A stretch of 64,000 nucleotides of DNA from Lepiota brunneoincarnata (taxonomy: Eukaryota; Basidiomycota; Agaricomycetes; Agaricales; Agaricaceae): the NCBI GenBank assembly GCA_023014365.1, contig JAEBUN010000002.1:1178001-1242000 (forward strand), read 5' to 3'. The position numbers and the translations under genes were made by a program. Below, piece by piece: positions 53,576 to 64,000 of this stretch (the first letter of the stretch is position 1; each line of letters opens with the position of its first letter). The notes under the pieces are model-generated. The model was not told the DNA's origin. It saw only the letters and a list, made by a program, of their open reading frames with translations, and made no database searches.

Positions 53576-54043
53576 ATGACGAGTAGTGGAAGATGCACGG
53601 AACGCGACGCGTCCGGCGCAAATCCTGACCTATTCAGGTATAGCAGGCCTGTGTGCCAGGGCAATCAAGCTGCACCGGTAAATCACACGATCAATGCCTT
53701 CATCCACAACTTCCACAACCTCCTCGACACCCACGGCACGCCCAGCGCACAGGGTTCTCCAGTCGCCCAGCCCTAACCCTTCGAGTCGCATACCCGTTAC
53801 TCCCGCCGTCTTGCGGTCCATATTCGCCTCCTCGCGGACGCCCCATGAAGAACGCTCCATTTCCCGTGTCACCTTCTTTCGGTATGTTCTGTTCACGGTC
53901 CCCAACCCCAGGAAGTGAGTCCAACTGGCTCTTTGAATATATATAGATTTACTGGGTTTCTGCTGAGCTGTCTGGCAATCAGCCTGGCGGCCGCCCGAGG
54001 GAGAGGAATCAAAAACAGCGCTGCATTGCTAGGCGTTGTCTAG
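53576..54043 (+). CDS. Possible small membrane protein, unknown
   Basis: A tentative gene of about 100-115 residues. The body reads NPSSRIPVTPAVLRSIFASS, then RTPHEERSISRVTFFRYVLF. An intron starting at 53915 joins TVPNPRK to FTGFLLSCLAISLAAARG, a likely membrane helix, and ends NSAALLGVV at 54043. Two starts are possible: ATG 53576 with an intron of about 115 nt reading into RVLQSPSPNP, or ATG 53694 directly. The second intron would be 32 nt (53915-53946), or 53 nt with a later acceptor that removes most of the helix. No family recognised. The protein-like composition is the only support. Confidence 0.35.
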
Positions 54044-54102
54044 AAGATACCCGTACAAACCATAATAAAGCGACACGCTAGATACGCGAGCCACGATGCA
54101 AT

Positions 54103-57100
54103 CTATATAAACTCGACAACCCCACGAACAGGCGAGATGATGGCAGCGACCTTGCTGGAGAAGTCTAATACGCTGCCACCTTCGTATGCCACCAGGTCTG
54201 CGGAATCATCGTCAATTCCTTGCACCCCCAACAATTTCTCTAGATCTGTTGTCACTAATGCATAGGCCTGGTTCTCACTGATGCGCCCATTTGACTCGAG
54301 GGCAGCCTATAGGACATAAAACTCAGCCCTTGATGGGGGATCTTCCTCTGCAAGACTCACCCATTTCAGGTCAAATCGTGTATTCCTTGCTTCCCAGGCG
54401 CCCCTCACACCTAAGCCGACTATGACGCCACTCTCAAGCAATTTTACGAGCGCAGTATCGTTTGTGAGCGGTGGACCGGGCAAACTGCGTCATTATCTAT
54501 CAGTGTTTGCTAGCATGTTCCAAGTTACTGACATTCGTCGCTGATCCCAAACGGTGGGAAATGGTCTAGCAGGTCTCAAGATTACTCCGACCCCCGCATT
54601 ACCTGCCATTTATTATCAAGTATGCCCTGGAAGACGTTCTCTGGGAGCACGCACTAATCTCTTGTGCAAGCATATGGGCCTCTGTTGCACCACTAAACAC
54701 CATCCTCATTCTCGATCCGATCTTGTATTCTACATCCGCCTTCAATATGAGCAGCGACGCCATAATGTCTGCACTATGAACATCGACGACCAAAGGTATG
54801 ACGCCCTGTATCATCAATTTAGCAATCAAGCATCGTTAGCCAGTGCCGAGATGATACCTCTGCAGCTTTCCTAAACCATTCTCCTGTTTCTCGTTCAGCT
54901 GACTCCCAACCATAGAGCAATCTTCGGAGAGTGGCAATTTGGCTGCTGACGCTGGGGCGCTTTTGTGGGTGAAGTGGATGTGATCGACCTATAAGGACAT
55001 GGAGGGCTGTCACGTCCTGTATAACAGCTCCTCGTTCCATAGCATGGGAGGCGCCAGTTCTGAAGGTTGCTGATACTCCTGCAATCATGTTATCGCCATA
55101 CACACTCAAGAAGAAAGGCCTCGCCAGTGCGGACACCGCGACAGTAACACCCGAACGGTACGCTGTCCTGCGGAGAACATCAGCATGAGCCATGACAATA
55201 GGGGTAAAACTCACAAAGCATCCCTAGTTGTGAACATCAGCGCGTCCATTGTCCTCGCAACCGCACCGACATCATTCAGGATAGCCGGAACATTCTCAAG
55301 TAGCGCATCATACTGCACTCCATCCCCCGTCGATAACTCGGATGTAATCTCCTCTGTTCCCAATAAAGAACCAAAAGTCAGCAGCCCAGGAGAAATAGAG
55401 CCACCTTTGAGATCAATCCGTGTTGCCTCTCCATCCGTAGCAACGCAAGTTTCACCCAGACAGGTGACTCTTCCTTCCTTGACGATGACCATAAATCCAT
55501 CTTCCTGGGCATTGTACTCCAGAAGATCTTGGATCTCTCCGCTCGCTGCCCGCTTCCAAAATTTCTTCACATTCGTGAACACGACCTGACCATCTTTCTT
55601 GACGCCTTGCAAAGGAGGCAACCCGTCCCAGAGAAGAGTTTGCTTTTTCTCTTTGTCCCAGTTTGGTACCCTAGGTGGCCTTTTCCACTGGTCCCCCTCC
55701 TTACCCTTACCGACTAGAACTGGACTGCCCTTATTTCTAGGGACAGGAATCTGCATAATACCGTCGATCCAGACTTTAGTCGGGGTGGCGCCCAGCTGCA
55801 GTGGGTGGGAATCCCACACGACAACGTCAGCATCAGACCCTTTGGCAAGAATACCAATGCGGTGTGATAAGCCGGCTGCGATCGCTGGTGTCAAGGTTAC
55901 GGACGCCAATGCAAGGTGGGCAGGAAGGCCGAAGTGGTGGGCTTGTTGGGCTTCGTGTATAAGGTATCTGGAATTTATGATCGGGTGATCAGTCTGGGGA
56001 AAGACACTCAGACTTTCATGAACTTTCGAATTGAAGAGTAATGGGGTACCTTCATGATAACAGGGATTTTCTGGTCCGCCAAAATGCTGCTCGCGAATTC
56101 TGAACCACGATATGATTCACGCTTATACCTGCTCTAATTAATTCACGTTATCCTGCAACACACGGCGAATCTCGTACCGATGATTCGTCGCGAAGATCGC
56201 GATGGCAGGCGTTCCGCCGTATCTGTCCAAAAACCTCTGTCAAGTGTATCACATTATTGAATGCATAAACGGTTACGCTCGCTTGAGAACCTCGGGCACG
56301 AGGTATGCTTCGGAGGCATGATGAAAGGATGCGATCGGGAATTTGAACTCGTTGGTGAGCTGATCGGAAATCACGTTGAAATATTTATAGTAAAATGAAT
56401 GTGACGGCGCTTACTCTAACGATAGCATCAAGGTCGACGGCTTCATAGCAATGATTCGCAATCTGCAGTCATTATCAACCCCCTCGGGAGGGAAACCAAG
56501 TTGCTGTTGGCCTTACCTTGACCCTCCCTCTTAGAACATCGACCAGCATTTCCCATTGCAGGTTCTCAGGGAACGGTTCTTTAAGCGTGGACCATAACCT
56601 GGCTTCGGCCCTGGCACAGTAATCATCCTGCATTATTTTAGTCTTCCTGGCCTTTTCATAGGCTGAGCGCAATGCCCAGACGCTGTCCATCCTATTCCCG
56701 TAACCTCCTAGGTTCTCGCCGCAGGCCTGCCTGAAACAACACATCAGCAGGGCACCCTGTCAAACACGAGATTCTAACTTCATATGCCTCCATCTCGGAT
56801 TATACGGATCGGGTTCTGTCCCGTTCAAGCCATACGGAGGCTCAATAACCATTGAGGAAGCAGAGCGGTCCCGAGTTTTTCGCAGCTTCACTACGAACGC
56901 CTGGCCGCCTGTAAACGACAGAAGGTCCTAATTAGCCAACGCGGAGGTTTGAGCTCTGCGAGAAACAACTTACCAATGGCATTGCCGCTACCGGGCAGGA
57001 TTTGTGCGGATGTAACACCACCAGCTACCGCCAACTCAAAGCCATCATCATGGGTGTTAAAGCCATCGATACTCCTTAGCCACGGCAACACGGGCCCGTG

Positions 57101-57712
57101 TTTCGAGTTTACATCGAATGCTCCGACCGTCAGCGGCGCACTTATCACACCCAGATGTGAATGCAAGTCAACTAACACAATCGACCAACTCAGCCATATG
57201 TAAGCCCGGAAGACAATTTACCCACCGAGTCCAGGAGTGACCCAAGCACCATGTGCTTCCACTACAGTCAAATTCTCTATTTGATCAATCACTCGTGCGG
57301 GAATTTTCCCGAGCCCCCTGATAATACCCTTGTCCATCAAAATATCTCCGCGAATAATTTCTGTCCCGTTGTCCCCTCCGGTAAAGATCGTAGCATCTCT
57401 GATCAGTGTCGCGTTGTTCCCGGGCTCGAATCTCTCTGACGATCTTCTTGAACGAAAGGAGCGAGGAACGACGGGCGTAGCCTTTAGCGCAGCACAGCGA
57501 TTCAGAATCTCTTGCGCATTTACGGGGATACCATTTAGGCTGTCAGCGGTACGAAGATAGAAGGCTGATGAACCAGCCAAGAACGAGGAGGCAAGAAAAG
57601 TCAGAGTCGTAAATCCAGCCACTAGAATGACGAGTAATGGTGTATTCATGCCTCTCCTTGGGGCAATCCACGGTGAGGCTTGAACATCTGAGGAAGGGTC
57701 CTTTGGGGCCAT
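54103..57712 (-). CDS. Membrane-anchored amidohydrolase (CE9-like metallo-hydrolase)
   Basis: About 950 residues. After a short cytosolic start (MAPKDPSSDVQAS) there is one membrane helix, PLLVILVAGFTTLTFLASSFLAG, as a type II signal anchor. The composite beta domain follows (TLIRDATIFTGGDNGTEIIRGDILMDKG, WVTPGLG). The metal site comes next: HxH in LVDLHSHLG, His in ANHCYEAVDLDAI, His in FATNHR, and Asp in KTDHPIINSRYLIHEAQQAHHFGLP. Then LTPAIAAGLSHRIGILAKGSDADVVVWD. A second half looks like a further composite/hydrolase-like region (NAQEDGFMVIVKEGRVTCLGE, ISPGLLTFGS) and ends RGVVEFI. Fungal relatives are often filed as carbohydrate esterase family 9-like, but the substrate is unknown. The metal ligands are complete, so it should be active. 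Several exons near the metal site are short (48 nt around NHCYE). ATG 57712 is used; 57751 is TTG. Confidence 0.8.
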
Positions 57713-57961
57713 GATGAGAGTTAGGATGCAAGTGTGCTCCGGCAGGTCCAAGAAATAAGAACACGCCGAGGGTGTACCGTGCGTGCATGTTAACCCAGTA
57801 TATTAAAGAGGGCAGGCTGGCAACAACACGCGTTCACATATACGATACCTGGGCCTGTAATTGCTTCTCGCTTCCCACGTGCCAAACCACCAGCACAGGT
57901 TAATGAAAAAGCATTAAAGTACATATAGGGGTGGCTATGGTTGTCGGTCCCAATCCATGAT

Positions 57962-60352
57962 CTAATCGCTGCATGAACTTATGCTTGAGGAGTCCGTGTC
58001 CTCGCCGGAGAGAGAGCAATTATCGACTAGAGCGTTTTCAGACCCAGACCCCGTGATACCCGCGCTATTCATGGTTTCGGCATCTGGAATTGCCGCAGCG
58101 CTCGTCACTTTTCGCTCCTTGCGCTTCTTTGTGCACTGGGGGGGAAGAAGAGGAAGGTGTGCCTTTTTAAGTCTCAATATGTCCATAATCTCTGCAAAAA
58201 GGTTAGCCTCGTTATCAATATATATTTGAAGAATAATCAATCTCACCCGCATGTGTCATGTCTTCATACCCCTTGATACTGCGTTTCATGGTAAGCCAGC
58301 GTCGTTGAAGTGTATGCGCACTCCACAGGTTCCAGTCAGGGTCTGAGAGCTTTTTCCAGTCTATCTCCGTGTCGTCTCGAACGTTCAGGGAGTCAACTCT
58401 ATCACGAGAATGTTGGGTTGGCCCGAAAGGTGAGTCACAAAAGAGATTCACTTATGCACGAGAATGAATGCATCTTGCTGGCTCCAGCGAGGTTTCAAGC
58501 CCTCGTTCTTTAGGGTCTTACTGAGCGCATCAGTCCTGTCATGACAATGAAAAGCGGACACATGTTAGCCAACAAAATTGACTCACCATTTGATGCGACA
58601 CTGTTGACGGCCTCGTCTTCCTCCCATAAGCTCGCTGACCTTGCCCCAGAACACGTCGTTATCAGGATCCTTTCCTTGCTTGACTGTCATATCAGTGACG
58701 ATCCTCGTCAGTTGCTCCTCCTCTTCTTTTGACCAAGGACCTGGATACCGATGTCAAGGCTGTCCATGATATGTTTCTGCAAACCTCACCAGTAATGCGG
58801 ATGTCGCGATTAAGAATGTGGTTGCGATATCGATCTCGACAATCTGAAGACATTCTCCCGACCCGGATACTCACTTTTTCCCACTGCTGTCCGAGGTCTG
58901 TGACCGCCCTTGGTACCAATTCAACTTGGGGCATGATCTCCAGTTGTACAGACACTCACTGTTTAAGTTTTGCATCCTCGTCGAGCGACCACTTGCCTTG
59001 TTGTTTGAGTGGGTGGTACGTCCTCCGAACGTGATGATAAACGGCTATGATTGGGCGCTGTGGTACAGCAGCGGCTGGTGAAGGTAAAATGAACTTGTAT
59101 CGTAGAGAAAAGTGCAAGTCGCTGGCTCACTAATTTCCGACCAGAAGGACATGTCTTTCCTATTGGGCTCGTTCTTGGGGAAAATGATATCTTGCAAATG
59201 CTCATCTGTATAACCGCGGTCCTGTCAAGAACTCAGTACAAAGGATTCCCAGTAATTTAGTAACTGTAAATACCATTTTAAACGTCGCGATCGCATCTTG
59301 CAGATACTGTGCTTCGATTGCCGAAAATTTCCCTTTCTTATAGACAAGGCCTATTCAACATATTAAGAGAGGAAAAAAACCATGCTGCAAAATGCGGGAG
59401 AACCTTCTGTTTCCACGAGCTCAGCTAGTTTTGTAGCGTTCAGCCATTTGGTTGCAAGCAATCTGGCGTGGTCAGGATTCTCAGATTGTTCAGGGAAACC
59501 CGAATTTGCATTCAATTCTCTCGCACTGGTACTCTTTTTTGGCGGAATACCGAGGATGGCGTTCGATGGCGCCGGCGCTTGAACCAACGAGGTGGGATTG
59601 GGGGGGTAGAATACAGGAGGGGGAGCATATGGTGTTATGTTAGCAGCAGCAGCATCCCCCAGCGCCTTGAGTACGTTTGCGATCTTCGAGATATCCAAAT
59701 CTTGCAAGGTGCGCAGAACATCCTCATTAGAACCGAATGACAAATCAGAGAGTGGCAGCCCCATAGTGTGAGAGAACGATGCCGGATCTGATGCAGGTGG
59801 GGAGTACGCGCCGCTATAGCCTACAGGTACCGTAGCGAAGGGTGCAAAGGGATGTTGACCGTTCGGGGGCATGAGTAAGGGGTACTGCTGGTCCATTTGG
59901 CCGGGAGGTGGCGGGGTCAATAATTCGGGTGAAGCACCAGTCGCAGCAGCAACGATTGCGGAGAGCAAAGCGGCAGTAGACGCCTGAGTACTGTCGTCCA
60001 GGTCCCCGGTAGAGATCTGTGGCTCAGGGCCTGGTGCAGTGTCTTTGTATTTCCCCTTGTCTTTCTTCCTCTGTTTCTTTTCCCCTCTCGAAGGTCCATC
60101 ATCAACTCTAGGGTGCTCGCCGGAAATCGTCTCAGTAGGGATAGGTTCAGAAGGTCTCTCGCCGTGGCACCTGCGTTTTTTCCTCTTGTCCTCCATGTCC
60201 TCTGTGTCGGCGACCTCATTCCGCGGCTCATCACGAGGACGCCTCCTGTTTTTCTTTTTTCTGGGACCCGGTAGATGGTTTTCGGAAGATATTGCAGACC
60301 GTGTGAGAGCGGTGTTGGTAAGGGACAAAGAGTCAGTAACGCCTGACTGCAT
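57962..60352 (-). CDS. REB1: Reb1/TTF1-type Myb DNA-binding protein
   Basis: About 640 residues. The N-terminal 330 are disordered, with basic clusters (PRKKKNRRRPRDEP, KKQRKKDKGKYK) that look like nuclear signals, and a Pro-rich middle. Then comes the DNA-binding region of Reb1: KKGKFSAIEAQYLQDAI, VYHHVRRTYHPLKQQGKWSLDEDAKLKQ, LGQQWEKVSIRVGRMSSDCRDRYRNHI, RDIRITG, a further repeat with the basic QQCRIKW-type helix, and INDWKKLSDPDWN-like EIDWKKLSDPDWNLWSAHTLQRRW, LTMKRSIKGYEDMTH. The tail is acidic/Ser-rich. Reb1 and TTF1 bind rDNA terminators and block Pol I or replication forks, and also act as general regulatory factors. rDNA binding here is inference from the family. Introns of about 50-60 nt split every Myb repeat. 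Confidence 0.85.
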
Positions 60353-60464
60353 TTAGGGCGGGCTCGCGAGAGACTTGAGATCGGAGAGACGAAACAGGCG
60401 CCTGGCGGTCACACATCGTCTTCTATCGCGTGTTACAATTGTCACACTAATGTATATACAGTCT

Positions 60465-61212
60465 TCAATCGTCTTCATCAAACCACCGGTCCTGCGTTTC
60501 CCTATCGTCGTCAACGTCCAACCCTTCGTCATAGTCTACTTTGTCGTAGTCGACGCCCTGTACAGTTATTAAGCACCCAATCCGTCAGCAAGCAACCAGT
60601 ACACACTAGTAGTACCCCGTATACAAAGCGTTCGCGAATGAGCCGTTCAATGTACCGTCTTTGCTCTTCCTCACTTTCTTCTTCATAGGGCATAGACTCC
60701 TCCTCCTCCTCCTCCTCCTCCTCCTCCTCCTCACTTCCACTATCTTCCTCTTCTTCTGGAACCGAAGTGGTCACAGCCAACTCTCTCCGGATGATTCTCA
60801 CTCGTTCAGCCTCCCGCTCCTCCTCGTAGTCTCCCAATAGATTCCCGAGCTTCCCAACGTGCTTCGTTTCACCTTTGAGAAACTCTTGTTCGACCCACTT
60901 TCTCTCTTCCTTAGCCTCCTCCCCGCAACGCTCCTGTCCCTCCAAGAGCTCTGGCCATCGACTGCAGGCAGCGGCAAAGTCCAACTCGGCTGGATGAGTA
61001 TTTACGTATCTCAGGCGTCTGTTCCGTATAGGTATTAGAATCGTCCTCAGTTTCGGTGTGGTGATGTTGCTGAACTTGCAGGCAACATGGGGTGGGAGTT
61101 GCGAAAGATGTTTTCTTAGAAACGGGATAGTCGCAGTCCTTGGCGAGGGTTCGTAATCGGATGGGAGGCCGAGATACGATAGAACGGCGGTCTCGTCAAA
61201 GTCCGAATTCAT
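60465..61212 (-). CDS. CCDC97-like acidic protein
   Basis: About 230 residues. An N-terminal helical region (FDETAVLSYLGLP, TIPFLRKHLSQLPPHVA, KLRTILIPIRNRRLRYV) is followed by a glutamate-rich middle with a 12-residue poly-Glu run. The conserved C-terminus reads EEQRRYIERLIRERFVYG, then after an intron (60558-60615) GVDYDKVDYDEGLDVDDDRETQDRWFDEDD. This end matches the CCDC97 family C-terminal domain. The function in fungi is not established. Without the intron the frame would read a Cys/Trp-rich tail to 60529. ATG 61212 is used, since the in-frame codon at 61227 is GTG. Confidence 0.8.
60697..60732. repeat. CTC/GAG trinucleotide repeat, 12 units
   Basis: Twelve uninterrupted CTC triplets on the plus strand, read as GAG on the minus strand. 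They encode a pure poly-glutamate run in the CCDC97-like protein. Because the codon is invariant, it should be prone to length change between strains. Confidence 0.95.
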
Positions 61213-61342
61213 GAGAGTAGTAGGCACACTGAGTTGTCATGAGCGCTGTTTGTCCAACATGATTAACTAAAATAGTCTCACATTGAATCAAGCCTTAAAA
61301 ATTCCCGTGTTGGCTCTACATTGCTCAAGGTCTCAGCGTTTC

Positions 61343-62007
61343 ATGTCTCAGCCTAGCATAATCACAGGCCCATCTCAGCCATGCTCAGACGAAAGCTCTC
61401 TTCACTACCACCGATGCTGGTGGGCTTGGTGTAGTCATAATTTCTACACCAGGCAAGATTTACTGGATCACATTACATCTGAACATATCCAGAAGGCCCG
61501 ACCAGAAACTTTGCGAGATATCCACAGAAAAGCAGAGGATGATTTTTGGGGCCCCTTAGGACCTCCCACCTTCTCATCAACAATGCCATCCAGTATTCCC
61601 CCCTCGGAGGCAATGTCAAATGGAGAAGAGCCACGATCCAGAGGTGTGTAGAAATCTTCTGCTTGCTATTATCTAAATAATGGCATTTTACAGCTCTTAC
61701 CCTAACGCAAACACCTCAAGTTGACCTGGTGAACCAAGCCCCATCAGAATCGCCTCCACTCCTCTGTTCGCCGACATACTCTGCAGCAACTCCGGCCATC
61801 AGACAACCCTGGTATCAGGCACCACGTCGTCGACCGTCGAATTACAACCCTCTCCTTACATCTCCCTCACAACCCAATACTCAGTCCCAGTCAGACTTAG
61901 CTGCACAATATGATACGACGCAAGGAGATGACCCATTACCCGAGACCTCTTACCCTCCCCTACAAACTCAAGCACCCTACGACAGCCAGAGTATGAGTCA
62001 GGATTGA
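61343..62007 (+). CDS. Small protein with one C2H2 zinc-finger-like motif
   Basis: About 200 residues in two exons, joined over an intron of about 50 nt near 61644-61693. Near the N-terminus, HRCWWAWCSHNFYTRQDLLDHITSEH has the Cys-x4-Cys ... His-x4-His spacing of a single C2H2 finger. The rest is Pro/Ser/Gln-rich and disordered, ending DSQSMSQD. One finger alone seldom binds DNA specifically, so it may bind protein or RNA. No named family recognised. It lies 175 bp upstream of the RdRP gene on the same strand. ATG 61343 is preferred over 61283, but both are open. Confidence 0.6.
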
Positions 62008-62181
62008 TTATTTTACACCTGTTCTTTGAACGTTTATATATATTCTCGTCCTACCTGTCCTTGTTTTACGGTGTGATGATGTTTATCTGAAGTGCCATCA
62101 ACCAAACGCCGGATATCCGCGACTCTGGTCGATCTCCACTAGCACCTTGATCTCAATCACACCTTCCAAGTAGATACGGAC

Positions 62182-64000
62182 ATGGAAGTTGGGATCAAGC
62201 ACATACCTCGCGAAGCTGGCCATTGGGATGTCGTCCGTGCGGTCGCCAGCGTCCTGCACTCCCCCGAGTTTCGCACCCAAGGTACTCGCAAAGACAACTT
62301 CAAGATTGAGCTCTCCAAAAGCAGCGTCAGCGACGTCCGCAACGGTGGAACGGGTACTTTAATACTGGCCAATGCGAAACTTGGCCATCAGTTTTTCAGC
62401 TGGACTTGCGAGAACCCTGTCCGAATCAAGGACCCTGCCACCGGCCAGAACAAGAAGATCAAGTTCTTCAGGGACCGGAAGGGTGACGACGGTACAAAGA
62501 GGCTTCCAAGACATGTTGTTGAAACATTGGCGAAGACTCCTTTTTCCGAGCCGGACGTGGAGGAACAGCACCAAAGGATACTCGCAGCGCTTTCAGACCA
62601 GTTTCGCGTCGATTCCGTCCAGCTCGGGGTTTTCTACCGTGACCACTACCCCGCGAATGGCAGGGAACCCCTCGCCCCGCGATCTTTCTCGATCGAGTAC
62701 AAACAAGACCTCTTGGACGATAATGTTGGCTGGCTTAAATTCGAGTACGATCACAAACTTATACGCATCACGGTGAGCCCTTACTGATATTTTTCAATCG
62801 AACAATGACTCAACTTCGTTAGGTCTGTAATCCTGTGACTGGCCGTCTTGGATACAGCATCGCCATCAATCTTTCTGCCATCCAGAAAATCGGAGTAGGC
62901 TTCGATGGGAAACCTTGTATGTACATCATCCTCGTGTAAGTGCCAGGATTTAACCTCCTGTAGATGTTTGTTTTGATACCCTGACACCACCGATCCTGGA
63001 ATCATTTGAATACCACCGCTCCCAGACGGGTGATGATGTCAAAGGCGAACAGAAATACAAACACCGCGTGGGTGCACTTGATGATGCCCACAGAGCCGTC
63101 GCACCGTATGCACCACACCTTCGCCTCCTCCTTTACAAAGAATCCGATGGGGGCACCATCGATAGGTTCGTCGAGATGTGCAAGGGCTGCAATATCTCCG
63201 AGAATCTCATCATTCGATGCGACGCTCCAGGCGCGCCGCAGATCGATGCGTCAGGACGAAGTTTCTTCAACAGAAAAATCCTCTACCGATTGCAGCAAGA
63301 CTTCCGCCGCTTCCCCTGGGGAGTCGCCTTCCAGCTCGAAGCGTTATTGCATAATTCTCTCCTCCACACCGAAGAGATGGTCGCCCTCCTTCCACACGTC
63401 CGGAAAATGTGCAAAGAGTATCCGGAGAACGACTCTGCATACGTAGACGACTTTTTGCGACGATACGTGGAGGGGCTACGCGATCGGCTACCCCGAGAGA
63501 GTCCTATGAAATGTTTTGATCGTATTTTGAAAAAGAATTCAAAGAAATATGTCCTGCCGAAAAATGTGCGCTCCACTTTCCGCTGCCGACATGTCACTTT
63601 CACCCCCACACGTTTACTCATGGAAGGGCCCTACGCGACTCAATCCAACCGTATTATCCGCCAATACGCAGGTCATGAGGACTATTTCCTCCGTGTTGAC
63701 TTCCGTGATGAAGACCGGCTGCTATACCGCTGGGATAGGGCGGTCGACGGTGCATCCTTCGTACGCGAACGTGTCGGAACGATCCTCAAGGATGGTTTTG
63801 AAATAGCTGGAAGGCAGTTTGAGTTCTTGGCTTATTCAAACTCAGCACTGCGAGAACACGCAGTGTGGTTTATGTGTCCTTTCCAACACGATGATCCAAA
63901 AATCGGGTGGGTCGACTCTACAAAGATACGCAACACGATTGGCAACTTCAAGGGCGATTTGCTAAAGATGCCTTCGAAATACGCTGCTCGACTGGCCCAG
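62182..64000 (+). CDS. RNA-dependent RNA polymerase of RNA silencing, 5' part (cut by window edge)
   Basis: The first 574 residues of a cellular RdRP (QDE-1/RDR family), which makes double-stranded RNA for Dicer in fungal gene silencing. Exons are 62182-62772, 62823-62916 and 62964 to the edge. The N-terminal 190 residues have an RRM-like look (EVGIKHIPREAGHWDVVRAVASVLHSPEF). The RdRP core follows: FRRFPWGVAFQLEALLHN, RHVTFTPTRLLMEGP, SNRIIRQYAGHEDYFLRVDFRDED, FEFLAYSNSALREHAVWFMCPF, IRNTIGNFKGDLLKMPSKYAARLAQ. The catalytic DxDGD loop lies beyond the window, so activity cannot be judged. The frame is open to the edge with no defect. Confidence 0.93.

Noticed and set aside
54554..54874. 106-codon plus-strand frame
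   Set aside because: It lies opposite to coding exons of the amidohydrolase and has no own features.
56230..56275. A fourth GC-AG intron in the amidohydrolase (after LKR)
   Set aside because: Moving donor and acceptor by two bases gives a normal GT-AG intron of 42 nt and the sequence LKRAFLDRYGG.

Overview
The window looks like a chromosomal piece of a filamentous basidiomycete, most likely Agaricomycotina. About 26 protein genes fill 64 kb on both strands. Almost all are cut by many short introns, mostly 50-60 nt, with GT-AG ends, CTNAY-like branch points and exons that rejoin exactly in family-conserved places. The proteins are housekeeping and signalling families of fungi. I see no transposon, virus, plasmid, tRNA, rRNA or CRISPR array, and no secondary-metabolite cluster.

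Layout. 1-7.8 kb: the 5' half of the largest RNA polymerase I subunit (RPA190, minus, running off the left edge), a Laa2-like gamma-ear-binding protein, the Pol I initiation factor Rrn11, and the pre-60S assembly factor Rix1. 8-12.5 kb: exocyst subunit Sec10 and a mitochondrial enoyl/methylglutaconyl-CoA hydratase. 12.9-21.4 kb: a full ABCC transporter and the 60S-biogenesis DEAD helicase Spb4. 21.7-33 kb: a PX-domain lipid-binding protein, an STB6-like protein and a RING/LON-domain protein. 33.7-42.4 kb: a CCDC47-like ER protein, a small conserved-looking unknown, glucose-6-phosphate dehydrogenase, THO subunit 5, ubiquitin-conjugating enzyme Ubc8 and a RING protein. 42.7-51 kb: two large RhoGEFs facing each other tail to tail. 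51.9-62 kb: a Grr1-type leucine-rich-repeat protein, a small possible membrane protein, a membrane-anchored amidohydrolase, a Reb1/TTF1-type Myb factor, a CCDC97-like acidic protein and a single-C2H2 protein. 62.2-64 kb: the 5' part of an RNA-silencing RNA-dependent RNA polymerase, cut by the right edge.

How the genes relate. Five genes serve rRNA synthesis or 60S assembly: RPA190, RRN11, RIX1, SPB4 and a Reb1-like factor. Three of them sit within the first 8 kb. The others are ordinary neighbours in a compact genome, with several divergent pairs 70-230 bp apart and convergent pairs with very short gaps.

The most unusual thing I found is in RPA190. The catalytic NADFDGD block is split over three consecutive micro-exons of 14, 18 and 21 nt, one of the introns being GC-AG. 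All exon models were joined by eye from splice consensus and reading frame, so boundaries I do not give explicitly are approximate.
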